A DNA stretch of 64,000 nucleotides from Nocardioides okcheonensis (GTDB lineage: Bacteria > Actinomycetota > Actinomycetes > Propionibacteriales > Nocardioidaceae): the NCBI RefSeq assembly GCF_020991065.1, contig NZ_CP087710.1:682001-746000 (forward strand). Direction: 5' to 3'. Of this stretch, positions 41,991 through 55,154 are shown piece by piece. Under the pieces are notes generated by a model. That model saw only the letters and a program-made list of their open reading frames with translations, was not told where the DNA came from and did not search any database. The first letter of the stretch is position 1, and every line of letters starts with the position of its first letter. Position numbers and translations under genes: made by a program.

Positions 41991-43043
41991 TCACTCGGCG
42001 GGCCACCGGGTGAGCACCTCCCTCGCGAGCTGGCGGTAGGCGTCGGCGCCGGTCGACGACGACGCGTAGGACGTGATCGGCTCGCCCGCGACGGTGGCGT
42101 CGGAGAACTTCACGGTCCGGCGGATGACGGTGTGGAAGACCTTGTCGCCCCAGGCCGAGACGAGCCGCTCCATCACCTCGCGGCTGTGCAGCGTACGGCC
42201 GTCGAACATGGTGCCGAGGACGCCGTCGATCTCCAGCTTGGGGTTGAGCCGCTCGCGCACCTTGTCGATGGTGGTCTTGAGCAGCGCCACGCCGCGCAGC
42301 GCGAAGTACTCGCACTCGAGCGGGACGATGACGCCGTCGGAGGCGGTGAGCGCGTTGACCGTCAGCAGGCCGAGCGAGGGCTGGCAGTCGATGAGGATGA
42401 TGTCGTAGTGCTCCAGCGCCGGCGCGAGGACGCGCTGGAGGGTCTGCTCGCGGGCCACCTCGTGCACGAGCTGGACCTCGGCCGCGGAGAGGTCGATGTT
42501 GGAGGGCAGCAGGTCCATGCCCTCGATGCCGGACGGGACGACGACCTCGTCGACGGCCACCTCGCGGTCCATCAGCAGGTTGTAGATGGTGAGGTCCATC
42601 TCGTGGGGGTTGAGCCCCAGGCCCACCGACAGGGAGCCCTGGGGGTCGAAGTCGACGAGCAGCACCCGGCGGCCGAACTCGGCGAGCGAGGCGCCGAGGT
42701 TGATCGTGGTGGTGGTCTTGCCGACGCCGCCCTTCTGGTTGCACATCGAGATCACCCGCGCGCCGCCGTGCTCGCGCACCGCCACCGGCTCCGGGAACAC
42801 CGGCATCGGCCGGCCGGTGGGGCCCATCGGCACGTCGGCCGCCGGCACCTCCTCGACCAGGGGGCGTTCGAACGGGATGGGCTGCGTCACGGTGTGCTCG
42901 TCTCGGGGGGAAGGACCCGGCTGGTGGCCGGCGGAGGTGGCGGGGCTGGTGCGGGCGCCGGGTTGCGGTGGTCGGACCAGCGGCGGCATCTGCGCCGCGT
43001 TGCTCCCGACGTCACCCGAACCCGGGAATCCGGCACCGCTCAT
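41991..43043 (-). CDS. parA: ParA-family chromosome partitioning ATPase
   Basis: 350 residues from ATG 43043. The first ~95 residues are Pro/Gly-rich and probably disordered. ATPase core: ISMCNQKGGVGKTTTTINLG (deviant Walker A, lysines at 104 and 109), LLVDFDPQGSLSVGLG, DIILIDCQPSLGLLTVNALT. This Soj-like copy sits next to scpAB rather than near the origin with parB; no parB is in the window. Confidence 0.93.
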   Translation of the reverse strand: MSGAGFPGSGDVGSNAAQMPPLVRPPQPGARTSPATSAGHQPGPSPRDEHTVTQPIPFERPLVEEVPAADVPMGPTGRPMPVFPEPVAVREHGGARVISMCNQKGGVGKTTTTINLGASLAEFGRRVLLVDFDPQGSLSVGLGLNPHEMDLTIYNLLMDREVAVDEVVVPSGIEGMDLLPSNIDLSAAEVQLVHEVAREQTLQRVLAPALEHYDIILIDCQPSLGLLTVNALTASDGVIVPLECEYFALRGVALLKTTIDKVRERLNPKLEIDGVLGTMFDGRTLHSREVMERLVSAWGDKVFHTVIRRTVKFSDATVAGEPITSYASSSTGADAYRQLAREVLTRWPAE

Positions 43044-43205
43044 GTCCGCTCCTCACGCATCGACGTCTGCTCCGATTGGACCACGCCCGGCACCCGGGAC
43101 TTTGTCGACACGTCGACAGTTCCGAGAACGCCTTCGCGCGACTCTAGGACCACCCCCGCGGCACCTCCAACACCGACCCGTGGTCCCACAGGCAGGGGCG
43201 GTGTG

Positions 43206-43235
43206 CTGTGCACGGAGGCACGGTCCCGTGCACAG
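43206..43235. terminator. Hairpin between parA start and helicase stop
   Basis: CTGTGCACGG (43206-43215) pairs perfectly with CCGTGCACAG (43226-43235), loop 10 nt. Position just beyond the helicase stop (43272) on the minus strand fits a terminator, but it could also be an operator for parA, whose start is 163 bp to the left. No other gene in this 228-bp gap. Confidence 0.5.
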
Positions 43236-43271
43236 GGACCGGCCGGGCTGTGGACGAACCTGTGCAGGGCG

Positions 43272-45893
43272 TCAGCCGCCGAGGCGACGTACCGCGACGG
43301 TCGCCAGGACCAGCTCGCCGGAGGCGTCGGTGGCGTCGCAGTCGACGACCGCCTCGATCACCCAGTCGTGGTCGCCCTCGGGGTCGTGGAGGGTCTGGCG
43401 CACGTCGCGCAGGCGGGCCTCGGTGCCCTCCTCGGCGCCGACCGGCTCGCCGGTGCGCTCCTCCCCCACCACCAGCAGGTCGGGGCCGCGTGCGTCGGCG
43501 TCGGTGAGCACGCGGTCGTGCTCGGCGTAGTAGTCCTCGAGCGCGGCGTCCCACACCGAGCGGCCCACGACGACCTCGCGCGGCGGGTCGGTGCGGTCGG
43601 CCGCGGCCCGCTCGAGGCGTACGAGGGTGTTGAGGTCGTCGCGCGCGACCGCCTCCACCCGGGCCCACATCGCGTTGCGCACCATCACGCGGAACGGCCG
43701 GTCCTGGCGCGAGAGCGGGCGCGGCGGCGGAGGAGGCTCGTGGTGCGAGACGGCGCTCGAGGCGTGGTCGGGGTCCGACAGCGCCTCCCACTCGTCGAGC
43801 AGCGAGGAGTCGGTCTGGCGGACCGTCTCCCCCAGCCACTCGATGACGTCCTCCACCTCGGGCGCCCGGTGCGCCTCCGGCACCGTCTGGCGCAGCGTGC
43901 GGTAGGCGTCGGTGAGGTAGCGCAGGACCAGTCCCTCCGACCGGGCCAGCTGGTAGCGCGAGACGAAGTCGGTGAAGCCCATCCCGTTCTCCCACATCTC
44001 CCGCACCACCGACTTCGGCCCGAGGGCGTCGTCCGGCAGCCAGGGGTGGGTCTGGCGGTAGGTCTCGTAGAGCGCCTCGAGCAGCTCGCGCAGCGGCTGC
44101 GGCCAGGTGATCTCCTCGAGCAGCGCCATCCGCTCGTCGTACTCGAGCCCGTCGGCCTTCATCTCCCCGATCGCGTCGCCGCGGGCGGCGTGCTGCTGGG
44201 CCATGAGGATCTGGCGCGGCGCCTCGAGGACCGCCTCCACGACCGAGACCACGTCGAGGCCGTAGGTCTCCGACTCCGGGTCGAGGACGTCGAAGGCCGC
44301 CAGCGCGAAGTGGGCGAGCGGCTGGTTGAGGGCGAAGTCGTCCGGCAGCGCCTCGGTCAGCACGAACCGGCGGCCGTGCTCGTCCGGCTCGTCGAGGCGG
44401 GTGACGATGCCGGTGCGCAGCAGCGAGCGCGACAGTCGCAGCGCCCGCCGCGCGAGCCGGACCCGTCCGCGGGCGTCCTCGTGGTTGTCGGTGGTGAGCC
44501 GGCGCAGCACCGCGACGGCGTCCTCCTCGCGCGACAGCACGTTGATCAGCATCGCGTTGTCGACCTTCATCCGGCTGACCAGCCGCTCGGGCACGCCCGC
44601 CACCAGCTTGTCGAAGGTCTGCTCGGTCCACACGACCGTGCCCTCGGGGGCCTTCTTGAGCTGCGCCTTCGACTTCTTCTTCCCCGCGGCCTGGCGCGCG
44701 GCGATCTTGGCCTTCTGCTGCTCGTTCTCGATGACGAACTCCGGCGCCTGCACCACGACGTAGCCGGCCGTGTCGTAGCCGGCGCGGCCGGCACGACCCG
44801 CGATCTGCTGGAACTCGCGGGTGCGCAGCACCCGCTGGCGGTTGCCGTCGAACTTCGCGAGACCGGTGAACAGCACGGTGCGGATCGGGACGTTGATCCC
44901 GACACCGAGCGTGTCGGTGCCGCAGATGACCCGGAGCAGTCCGGCCTGCGCGAGGGTCTCGACGAGCCGGCGGTACTTCGGCAGCATGCCCGCGTGGTGG
45001 ACGCCGATGCCGTTGCGGACCATCCGGGAGAGCGTCTTGCCGAAGCCCGCGCCGAAGCGGAACGCACCGATCCGCTCGGCGATCGCATCCTTGTCGACCG
45101 TGAGGCCCCCGCCGGCCGAGACCAGTCTCGACTTCAGCAGGTTCGTGGCGTGCTCGACCGCCGCCGCCTGGGTGAAGTGCACGACGTAGACCGGGGCCTG
45201 GCCGGTGGTCACGAGCTCCTCGAGCGTGTCGTCCAGCGGCTCCATCGACCAGCGGAAGCTCAGCGGCACCGGGCGCTCGGCGTCGTCGACCACCGCCGTG
45301 TCCCGACCGGTCCGGCGCAGCAGGTCCTCGACGAAGAACGAGACGTCACCGAGCGTGGCCGACATCAGCAGGAACTGGGCGTCCACCAGCTCGAGCAGCG
45401 GCACCTGCCAGGCCCAGCCGCGGTCGCCCTCGGAGTAGAAGTGGAACTCGTCCATGACCACCAGGCCGACGTCGGCCGACCGGCCCTCGCGCAGCGCGAT
45501 GTTGGCGAGCACCTCGGCGGTGCAGCAGATGATCGGCGCGTCCGGGTTGACGGCCGCGTCGCCGGTGAGCATGCCGACGTTGTCGGCGCCGAAGACCTCG
45601 ATCAGCGCGAAGAACTTCTCGCTCACCAGCGCCTTGATCGGGGCGGTGTAGAAGCTCACCTCGTCGCGCGCGAGGGCAGCGGCGTGCGCGCCGATCGCGA
45701 CCATCGACTTCCCCGACCCGGTCGGGGTGGCCAGCACGACGTGGTTGCCCCCGAGCAGCTCGATGACCGCCTCGTCCTGGTGGGGGTAGAGCGGGACGCC
45801 ACGGTCGGCCGCCCACCGGCTGAAGGCGTCGTAGACGTCGTCGGGGTCCGTCCCGGCCGGCACGAGCGTGTCGAGGCGTACGCGGTCCGGCAT
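43272..45893 (-). CDS. Ski2-like DExH-box helicase with DUF3516-type C-terminus
   Basis: 873 residues from ATG 45893. Motif I ATPTGSGKS (about 55-63), TAPIKALVSEKF (Ia), VVMDEFHFYSEGDRGW (II), LMSATLGD (III), VICGTDTLGVGINVPIRTV (V), QQIAGRAGRAGYDTAGYV (VI). The long C-terminal half (about 400-873) has no nuclease motif and matches the extended region of actinobacterial helicases annotated DUF3516. RNA or DNA substrate not determined. A Lys-rich linker (KKKSKAQLKK) lies between the halves. Confidence 0.92.
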   Translation of the reverse strand: MPDRVRLDTLVPAGTDPDDVYDAFSRWAADRGVPLYPHQDEAVIELLGGNHVVLATPTGSGKSMVAIGAHAAALARDEVSFYTAPIKALVSEKFFALIEVFGADNVGMLTGDAAVNPDAPIICCTAEVLANIALREGRSADVGLVVMDEFHFYSEGDRGWAWQVPLLELVDAQFLLMSATLGDVSFFVEDLLRRTGRDTAVVDDAERPVPLSFRWSMEPLDDTLEELVTTGQAPVYVVHFTQAAAVEHATNLLKSRLVSAGGGLTVDKDAIAERIGAFRFGAGFGKTLSRMVRNGIGVHHAGMLPKYRRLVETLAQAGLLRVICGTDTLGVGINVPIRTVLFTGLAKFDGNRQRVLRTREFQQIAGRAGRAGYDTAGYVVVQAPEFVIENEQQKAKIAARQAAGKKKSKAQLKKAPEGTVVWTEQTFDKLVAGVPERLVSRMKVDNAMLINVLSREEDAVAVLRRLTTDNHEDARGRVRLARRALRLSRSLLRTGIVTRLDEPDEHGRRFVLTEALPDDFALNQPLAHFALAAFDVLDPESETYGLDVVSVVEAVLEAPRQILMAQQHAARGDAIGEMKADGLEYDERMALLEEITWPQPLRELLEALYETYRQTHPWLPDDALGPKSVVREMWENGMGFTDFVSRYQLARSEGLVLRYLTDAYRTLRQTVPEAHRAPEVEDVIEWLGETVRQTDSSLLDEWEALSDPDHASSAVSHHEPPPPPRPLSRQDRPFRVMVRNAMWARVEAVARDDLNTLVRLERAAADRTDPPREVVVGRSVWDAALEDYYAEHDRVLTDADARGPDLLVVGEERTGEPVGAEEGTEARLRDVRQTLHDPEGDHDWVIEAVVDCDATDASGELVLATVAVRRLGG

Positions 45894-45936
45894 GCACCGA
45901 TCCAACCACCCGGCTCCCGGGCCGGCGAAGCCGCCG

Positions 45937-46869
45937 TCAGTCCCGCGCCCGCGGGTGCGCGGTCGCGAACACCTCGCGCAGGTTGTCGACCGTGACCAGC
46001 GTGTAGACCTGCGTGGTGGTCACCGACGCGTGGCCGAGCAGCTCCTGCACCACCCGGACGTCCGCGCCGCCGTCGAGCAGGTGGGTCGCGAAGGAGTGCC
46101 GCAGCGTGTGCGGCGACACCGACGCCGTCACCCCCGCCCGCTCCGCCGCCTTGACCAGCACCGCCCACGCGCTCTGCCGCGACAGTCGCCCGCCGCGGGA
46201 GTTGAGGAACATCGCCGGACCGCCGCGACCGGTGCCGACCAGCTCGGGCCGGCCCCGCGTGAGGTACGCCGCGACCGCGTCGCGGGCGTAGCCCCCGACC
46301 GGTACCAGCCGCTCCTTGCCGCCCTTGCCGCGCAGCAGGACGGTGCCGTCGACGGTGTCGAGGTCGTCGACGTCGAGCCCGACGGCCTCGGAGATCCGCG
46401 CGCCGGTGCCGTAGAGGACCTCCAGCAGCGCCCGGTCGCGCAGCGCCAGCACCGTCTCCGGCGCGCCGGCGGCCTCCAGGATCGCCTCGACGTCCGACAG
46501 CGGCAGTGCCTTCGGGAGCCGCTTGGTCGGCGACGGTGGCTTCACCGCGGCCGCCGGGTCGGCGACGGCCAGCCCGTCGGACACCGCGAACCTGTGGAAG
46601 CCGCGGACCGCGACGACCGTGCGCGCCGCCGAGGTCGCGCTCAGCGGCGGGTGCCCGTCGCTGCCCTCGCGCAGGCTCACCAGGAACGCCGTCACCGTCG
46701 CCTCGGTGACGGCGTCCAGGTCGTCGACGCCCTGCCCGGCCAGGAACTCCTGGTAGCGAGACAGGTCGCGGCGGTAGGAGCTGAGGGTGTTGGCCGCCAG
46801 GCCGCGCTCGACCGCGAGGTGGTCGAGGTAGGTCCTGGCGGCTCGTCCCGGTGTCGCCCCCGCGCTCAC
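45937..46869 (-). CDS. xerD: Tyrosine recombinase XerD
   Basis: 310 residues from ATG 46869. N-terminal SAM-like domain ([20 protein letters not shown]), catalytic Arg in [17 protein letters not shown], Lys in [50 protein letters not shown] with the Tyr nucleophile. Length and motifs fit chromosome-dimer resolution XerD rather than a phage integrase; its place in the core gene order agrees. It lies 8 bp from ald. Confidence 0.95.
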   Translation of the reverse strand: MSAGATPGRAARTYLDHLAVERGLAANTLSSYRRDLSRYQEFLAGQGVDDLDAVTEATVTAFLVSLREGSDGHPPLSATSAARTVVAVRGFHRFAVSDGLAVADPAAAVKPPSPTKRLPKALPLSDVEAILEAAGAPETVLALRDRALLEVLYGTGARISEAVGLDVDDLDTVDGTVLLRGKGGKERLVPVGGYARDAVAAYLTRGRPELVGTGRGGPAMFLNSRGGRLSRQSAWAVLVKAAERAGVTASVSPHTLRHSFATHLLDGGADVRVVQELLGHASVTTTQVYTLVTVDNLREVFATAHPRARD

Positions 46870-46876
46870 CCCGGGA

Positions 46877-47992
46877 TCATCCCAGGACGCTGTCCAGGTC
46901 GACCGACTCGATGCCGACGGCCGCGCCGACGGGCGCGTTGGTGAGGTGGCCGTCGTGGGTGTTGAGGCCGAGCGCGAGGCTGCGGTCGTCGCGCAGCGCC
47001 TGCTGCCAGCCCTTGTCCGCCAGCGCGACGGCGTAGGGCAGCGTGGCGTTGGTCAGGGCGTAGGTCGAGGTGTTCGGCACCGCACCCGGCATGTTCGCCA
47101 CGCAGTAGAACACCGAGTCGTGGACCTCGTAGGTCGGGTCGTCGTGGGTCGTGGCGTGCGAGTCCTCGAAGCAGCCGCCCTGGTCGATGGCGATGTCGAC
47201 GAGCACCGATCCCGGCTTCATCCGCGAGACCAGGTCGTTGGTGACCAGCTTGGGCGCGGCCGCGCCGGGGATCAGCACGGCGCCGATGACCATGTCGGCC
47301 TCCATCACCTGCTGCTCGATCGCGAGCTTGGAGGAGGCGAGACCGTGGACGCGGTTGTTGTAGCGCCAGAACGACATCCGGAGCTTGTCGAGGTCGGTGT
47401 CGAGCAGCGTCACGTCGGCGCCCATGCCGAGCGCGATGTTCGCGGCGTTCTGGCCCGAGACGCCGGCGCCGATGATGACGACCTTGGCGTTGGCCACGCC
47501 GCCGACACCGCCCATGAGGACGCCGCGGCCGCCGTTGGCCTTCATCAGCGAGTACGCGCCGACCTGCGGGGCGAGGCAGCCCGCGACCTCGGACATCGGG
47601 TAGAGCAGCGGGAGACCGCCGGAGGGCAGCTGGACGGTCTCGTAGGCGATGCCGGTGACCTTGCGGGCGATGAGCTCCTCGGTCAGCGGCTTGTCGGCGG
47701 CGAGGTGGAGGTAGGTGAAGAGGGTCTGGCCCTCCCGCATCCGGGCGTACTCCTCCGCGACCGGCTCCTTGACCTTCAGGACCATGTCGGCGGTGCCCCA
47801 CACGTCGTCCGCGGTGTCGAGCATCGTGGCGCCCGCCGCGACGTACTCCTCGTCCGGGATCTGCGAGCCCACACCGGCGGACTTCTCGATCACGACCTCG
47901 TGGCCGTGCTGGACCAGCTCGTGCACACCGATCGGGGTCAGGGCCACGCGGTACTCGCGGTTCTTGACTTCCTTCGGGACTCCGACCTTCAT
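46877..47992 (-). CDS. ald: Alanine dehydrogenase
   Basis: 371 residues from ATG 47992. N-terminal [20 protein letters not shown] with substrate-binding Arg and Lys region, [13 protein letters not shown], active-site His in [10 protein letters not shown], and the NAD fold [20 protein letters not shown] (about 170-190), then [20 protein letters not shown]. Interconverts L-alanine and pyruvate plus ammonia with NAD. Full length. Confidence 0.97.
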   Translation of the reverse strand: MKVGVPKEVKNREYRVALTPIGVHELVQHGHEVVIEKSAGVGSQIPDEEYVAAGATMLDTADDVWGTADMVLKVKEPVAEEYARMREGQTLFTYLHLAADKPLTEELIARKVTGIAYETVQLPSGGLPLLYPMSEVAGCLAPQVGAYSLMKANGGRGVLMGGVGGVANAKVVIIGAGVSGQNAANIALGMGADVTLLDTDLDKLRMSFWRYNNRVHGLASSKLAIEQQVMEADMVIGAVLIPGAAAPKLVTNDLVSRMKPGSVLVDIAIDQGGCFEDSHATTHDDPTYEVHDSVFYCVANMPGAVPNTSTYALTNATLPYAVALADKGWQQALRDDRSLALGLNTHDGHLTNAPVGAAVGIESVDLDSVLG

Positions 47993-48073
47993 CTGCCTTG
48001 CTCCTCAGGGATCAGAGAGGGGCCACGGGTGTGGCTCGCCTCACAGCGGGAGCGAGACTACTCCGGATCGCGC

Positions 48074-48694
48074 TCACCCGGCGTCGAGGGTCCCGCGCTG
48101 CCGGTGCACCTCGTAGGCGAGCACGGCCTGGACCAGCGGGCCCTGCCGGACCCGGCCCTCGAGCACCGCGTCGAGGAGCTCTGCGAACGGCACCCAGAAG
48201 CGTTCCATCTCCGCCTCCTCGTGCCGCATCTCGAAGTCGCCGCGGGGCGCGTGGCTGAGCCCGCGGGCCAGGAAGATCTCGTGCACCTCCTCGCTGACGC
48301 CCGCGCTGGCGTACGTGCTGAGCAGCCGCCGCCAGCGCGACGCCTCGAGCTCGACCTCCTCGCGCAGCTCGCGCGCCGCGGTCTCCACCGCGGGCTCGTC
48401 GCCCGCGTCGCGCAGGCCTGCCGGCAGCTCGACGAACTCGTGGGTGGTGGTGTGGCGGTACTGGCGCAGGCACATCACCCGCTCGTCGTCGTCGACGGCC
48501 AGCACCACGACCGCGCCCGGGTGCTCGAGGCTGATCCGGCTGAACTGCTCGGGGTGGCCGGGCCGGGTGATCACGTCCTCGCGCAGCGCGACGACCCAGT
48601 CGTCGCGGTGCAGGTCCCGGGTGGAGACCACCGGCCAGGACATCGGCCGGTCGGAGAGCTCGTCGACGGGAGGTCCAGCGCTCGGGTCAGTCAT
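48074..48694 (-). CDS. Nudix hydrolase, ADP-ribose pyrophosphatase-like
   Basis: 206 residues from ATG 48694. Beta strands and Nudix box: VELPAGLRDAGDEPAVETAA, RELREEVELEA. The catalytic REL-x-EE is present, but the spacing before it has one extra residue and the Gly after EE is missing (EEVEL), a deviation from the textbook box. The upstream CLRQYRHTTTHEFVELPAG is typical of ADP-ribose pyrophosphatases. Substrate remains a guess. Divergent from pepN with 45 bp between starts. Confidence 0.88.
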   Translation of the reverse strand: MTDPSAGPPVDELSDRPMSWPVVSTRDLHRDDWVVALREDVITRPGHPEQFSRISLEHPGAVVVLAVDDDERVMCLRQYRHTTTHEFVELPAGLRDAGDEPAVETAARELREEVELEASRWRRLLSTYASAGVSEEVHEIFLARGLSHAPRGDFEMRHEEAEMERFWVPFAELLDAVLEGRVRQGPLVQAVLAYEVHRQRGTLDAG

Positions 48695-48739
48695 GCCCCG
48701 CACGCTAGCGCGGCCCGCGGAGTGAGTAGCGTCACCTTC

Positions 48740-51193
48740 ATGACGTTGACGTTGTCGAGCCTGACCCAGGACGAAGCCGCCGCCCGCTCCGCGCTGCTGG
48801 AGGTGCAGCGCTACGACATCGCGGTCGACATGACCGGGCTGCTCGAGGGCGAGCTGTTCGCCTCGACGAGCACGATCACCTTCACCTGCTCCGAGCCGGG
48901 CGCCACCACCTTCGTCGACGTCGCGATGGACGTCGCGCGGGCGACGCTCAACGGCACCGACCTCGACGTCTCCACCTGCGCCGACGGACGCCTGCCGCTG
49001 CCGGGGCTGGCGGCCGACAACGTCCTGGTCGTCGAGGCCAGCACCACCAACACGTCCTCGGGCGAGGGCATCCTGCGCACCGTCGACCCGACCGACAAGC
49101 TGGTCTACGTCTGGACCAGCCTCGAGCCCGACGAGGCCCGCCGGGTCTGGGCGTGCTTCGACCAGCCCGACCTCAAGGCCCCCCACCGCTTCGTCGTGAC
49201 CGCCCCGTCGTCGTGGCTCGTCACCTCCAACGGGGCGCCGGAGTCCGTGGTCGACGCCGACGGAGCCGACGCCCGCGTGTGGACCTACCCCGATACCCCG
49301 CGCCTGTCGACCTACGTCGTGGTGGTCAACGCCGGTCCGTTCCACGAGGTGCGCCGCCAGCACGACGGCCACGACCTCGGCTTCTACTGCCGCCAGTCGC
49401 TGGTGCCGGTCCTCGAGCGCGACCTCGACGAGCTCGTCACCCTCACCCGGCAGGGCCTGGCGTTCTTCGGCGAGCGGTTCGCCTTCCCGTTCCCGCAGGA
49501 GCGCTACGACCAGGTCTTCGTGCCCAACCTCGGCGGCGCGATGGAGAACTGGGGCTGCGTGACCTACGGCGACGGCCAGCTGTTCCGCACTCCCCCGACC
49601 CACGCGCAGCGCGGCGTGCGAGCGGAGTTCATCTTCCACGAGATGGCCCACATGTGGTTCGGCGACCTCGTGACCATGCAGTGGTGGGACGACCTGTGGC
49701 TCAACGAGGCCTTCGCCTCGTGGGCGGCCAACTGGGGCATGGCCGGGGCGAGCGAGTTCACCGACCAGTGGGCCACGTTCCTCGCCGCCGGCAAGCGGAC
49801 CGCCTACGAGATGGACATGAGCCCCGCCCGCCACGCGATCCGTGGCGACGTGGCGGACGTGTCGTCGGCGATGTCGAACTTCGACGCGATCACCTACGTC
49901 AAGGGCCAGAGCGTGCTCCACCAGCTCGTCGCCTACATCGGCGAGGACGCGTTCGTGGAGGGCCTGCGCGACTACTTCGCCCGCTACGCCTTCACCAACA
50001 CCCGCCTCGACGACCTGATGGAGTGCTACTCCCGCGCCTCCGGCCGCGACCTGTCCGCGTGGACGAAGGCCTGGCTCGACGAGGCCGGCACCGACGTCAT
50101 CTCGCTGGAGGGCGACGCGCTCGTCGTGCAGACCCCCGACGACCAGGAGCCGCGGCCGCACCGCCTCGACGTCGCGGTCTTCGACGCCACCGACGACGGC
50201 CTCGCCCCCGTCGGGCGCACCTCGGTCGAGATCAGCGGCACCTCCACCCCCGTGGACCTGCCCGCCGGCGACCTGCGCCTGCTCAACGCCGGCGACCTCA
50301 CCTTCGCCGCCGTCAAGCCCGACGCCGCGTCCCTCCGACTGATGCTGGAGCGGGTCCACCAGCTCGACGACCCGCTGGACCGGTCCCTCGTCGCGGCCAC
50401 CGCCGGCCAGCTCCTGCTGCTCGGTGACGTGCCCCCGCGCGACGTCGCGGCGGCGCTCTCCCGGGCGCTGGCGAGCGAGACCAGCCCCGCGCTCATCGAG
50501 CCGTTCCTCGCCCAGGCGCTGCTGGTCGCCGACCGCTGGGCGCCCGCCGCCGAGTCACCCGACCTGCTGCGCGGCCTCGCCGACGCGGTCCTCGCCCTCG
50601 TCGACGTCCCCGACGCCCGCCAGGCTGCGCTGCGCACCCTCGCCGCGTCCGCCTCGACCGACGAGCACTGGGCGGTCCTCGACCGGGCCGTCGAGCAGGC
50701 GAGCGACCTCGACCTGGCCTGGCGCTGCGCCGTGCGGCGCTCCGAGCTCGGCGACCTCGACGAGGACCTGGTGGCGCGGCTGCTCGAGAGCGACCCCGAC
50801 CCCGACGCCGGCATGCGCCGGCTCGCCGTGCTGGCGGCCCACCCCACGCTCGAGGCCAAGGAGGAGGTCTGGAAGGCGTTCTTCGTCGACTACGCCGTCC
50901 CGGCCAGCCGCGAGACGCTGGTGCTCGGGTCGACGTTCTGGCGCCCCGGCCAGGCCGACCTCCTCGCCCCGTTCACCCACCGGTACCTCGAGGAGCTGCA
51001 CACGCTCAAGGGCGGTCTGCTCAACCAGGGCCTCACCATCCGCGCGATGTTCCCGCTCGGCGCCGGCGACGAGGCGTTCCTCGCCGCCGCGGAGGCCGCG
51101 GCCGACGACACCACGCTGATGGCCTACGCCCGCAACCAGCTGCGCTCGAACGCGTTCGTGCTCGGCCGGATCCTCGCCGCCCGCCGCCTCTGA
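48740..51193 (+). CDS. pepN: Aminopeptidase N (M1 family)
   Basis: 817 residues from ATG 48740. Beta-rich N-terminal domain, substrate motif GGAMENWG (GAMEN 266-270), zinc motif HEMAH (300-304) followed by LNEAFA (Glu 323), then a C-terminal helical domain (about 500-817, ERAP1-like). Cytosolic zinc aminopeptidase that trims N-terminal residues. Plus strand, divergent from the Nudix gene and convergent with pyrG. The stop overlaps the first copy of a 20-bp direct repeat. Confidence 0.96.
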   Translation: MTLTLSSLTQDEAAARSALLEVQRYDIAVDMTGLLEGELFASTSTITFTCSEPGATTFVDVAMDVARATLNGTDLDVSTCADGRLPLPGLAADNVLVVEASTTNTSSGEGILRTVDPTDKLVYVWTSLEPDEARRVWACFDQPDLKAPHRFVVTAPSSWLVTSNGAPESVVDADGADARVWTYPDTPRLSTYVVVVNAGPFHEVRRQHDGHDLGFYCRQSLVPVLERDLDELVTLTRQGLAFFGERFAFPFPQERYDQVFVPNLGGAMENWGCVTYGDGQLFRTPPTHAQRGVRAEFIFHEMAHMWFGDLVTMQWWDDLWLNEAFASWAANWGMAGASEFTDQWATFLAAGKRTAYEMDMSPARHAIRGDVADVSSAMSNFDAITYVKGQSVLHQLVAYIGEDAFVEGLRDYFARYAFTNTRLDDLMECYSRASGRDLSAWTKAWLDEAGTDVISLEGDALVVQTPDDQEPRPHRLDVAVFDATDDGLAPVGRTSVEISGTSTPVDLPAGDLRLLNAGDLTFAAVKPDAASLRLMLERVHQLDDPLDRSLVAATAGQLLLLGDVPPRDVAAALSRALASETSPALIEPFLAQALLVADRWAPAAESPDLLRGLADAVLALVDVPDARQAALRTLAASASTDEHWAVLDRAVEQASDLDLAWRCAVRRSELGDLDEDLVARLLESDPDPDAGMRRLAVLAAHPTLEAKEEVWKAFFVDYAVPASRETLVLGSTFWRPGQADLLAPFTHRYLEELHTLKGGLLNQGLTIRAMFPLGAGDEAFLAAAEAAADDTTLMAYARNQLRSNAFVLGRILAARRL

Positions 51194-51242
51194 CCGGGCA
51201 CTTCCTCGCGCTGGAACGCGCCGACCGGGCACTTCCTCGCGC
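51192..51242. repeat. 20-bp direct repeat
   Basis: GACCGGGCACTTCCTCGCGC at 51192-51211 is exactly repeated at 51223-51242, spacing 31 bp. The first copy begins within the pepN stop codon. It is immediately followed by the two inverted repeats below and may belong to the same repeat unit. Confidence 0.85.
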
Positions 51243-51245
51243 AGT

Positions 51246-51279
51246 TTCAGCGATCCCCGGCTGACCGGGGATCGCTGAA
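51246..51279. terminator. Perfect 15-bp stem-loop between pepN and pyrG
   Basis: 51246-51260 pairs with 51265-51279 (TTCAGCGATCCCCGG with its complement), 4-nt loop CTGA. Placed between convergent genes, so a bidirectional terminator is likely. Its right end overlaps the next palindrome by four bases. Confidence 0.8.
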
Positions 51280-51311
51280 CATGTCAGGCCGTGCACGGCC
51301 TGACATGTTCA
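51276..51311. repeat. Perfect 36-bp palindrome
   Basis: TGAACATGTCAGGCCGTG followed by its exact complement, no loop. It shares TGAA (51276-51279) with the preceding stem, so the two hairpins cannot both form fully. Could be a terminator, cruciform, protein site or part of a REP-like unit. Confidence 0.8.
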
Positions 51312-51343
51312 GGAAGAGCCTGACAAGTCCGCCCAGTCGAGCG

Positions 51344-55139
<3,796 letters not shown>

Positions 55140-55154
55140 GACCGCGCCATGGTG

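Noticed and set aside
43044..43271. parS centromere site near parA
   Set aside because: No TGTTTCACGTGAAACA-like sequence; the only structure is the GC-rich hairpin listed as a feature.
42132..45995. A 1287-residue plus-strand frame opposite parA and the helicase
   Set aside because: It mirrors clear ParA and helicase genes on the minus strand; its composition (repeated Arg, Gly, Val, His, few hydrophobic cores) is typical of antisense shadow frames in high-GC DNA.
48074..50359. A long minus-strand frame extending the Nudix gene back through pepN
   Set aside because: Only the part after ATG 48694 is the Nudix protein; the upstream portion is antisense to the catalytic region of pepN.
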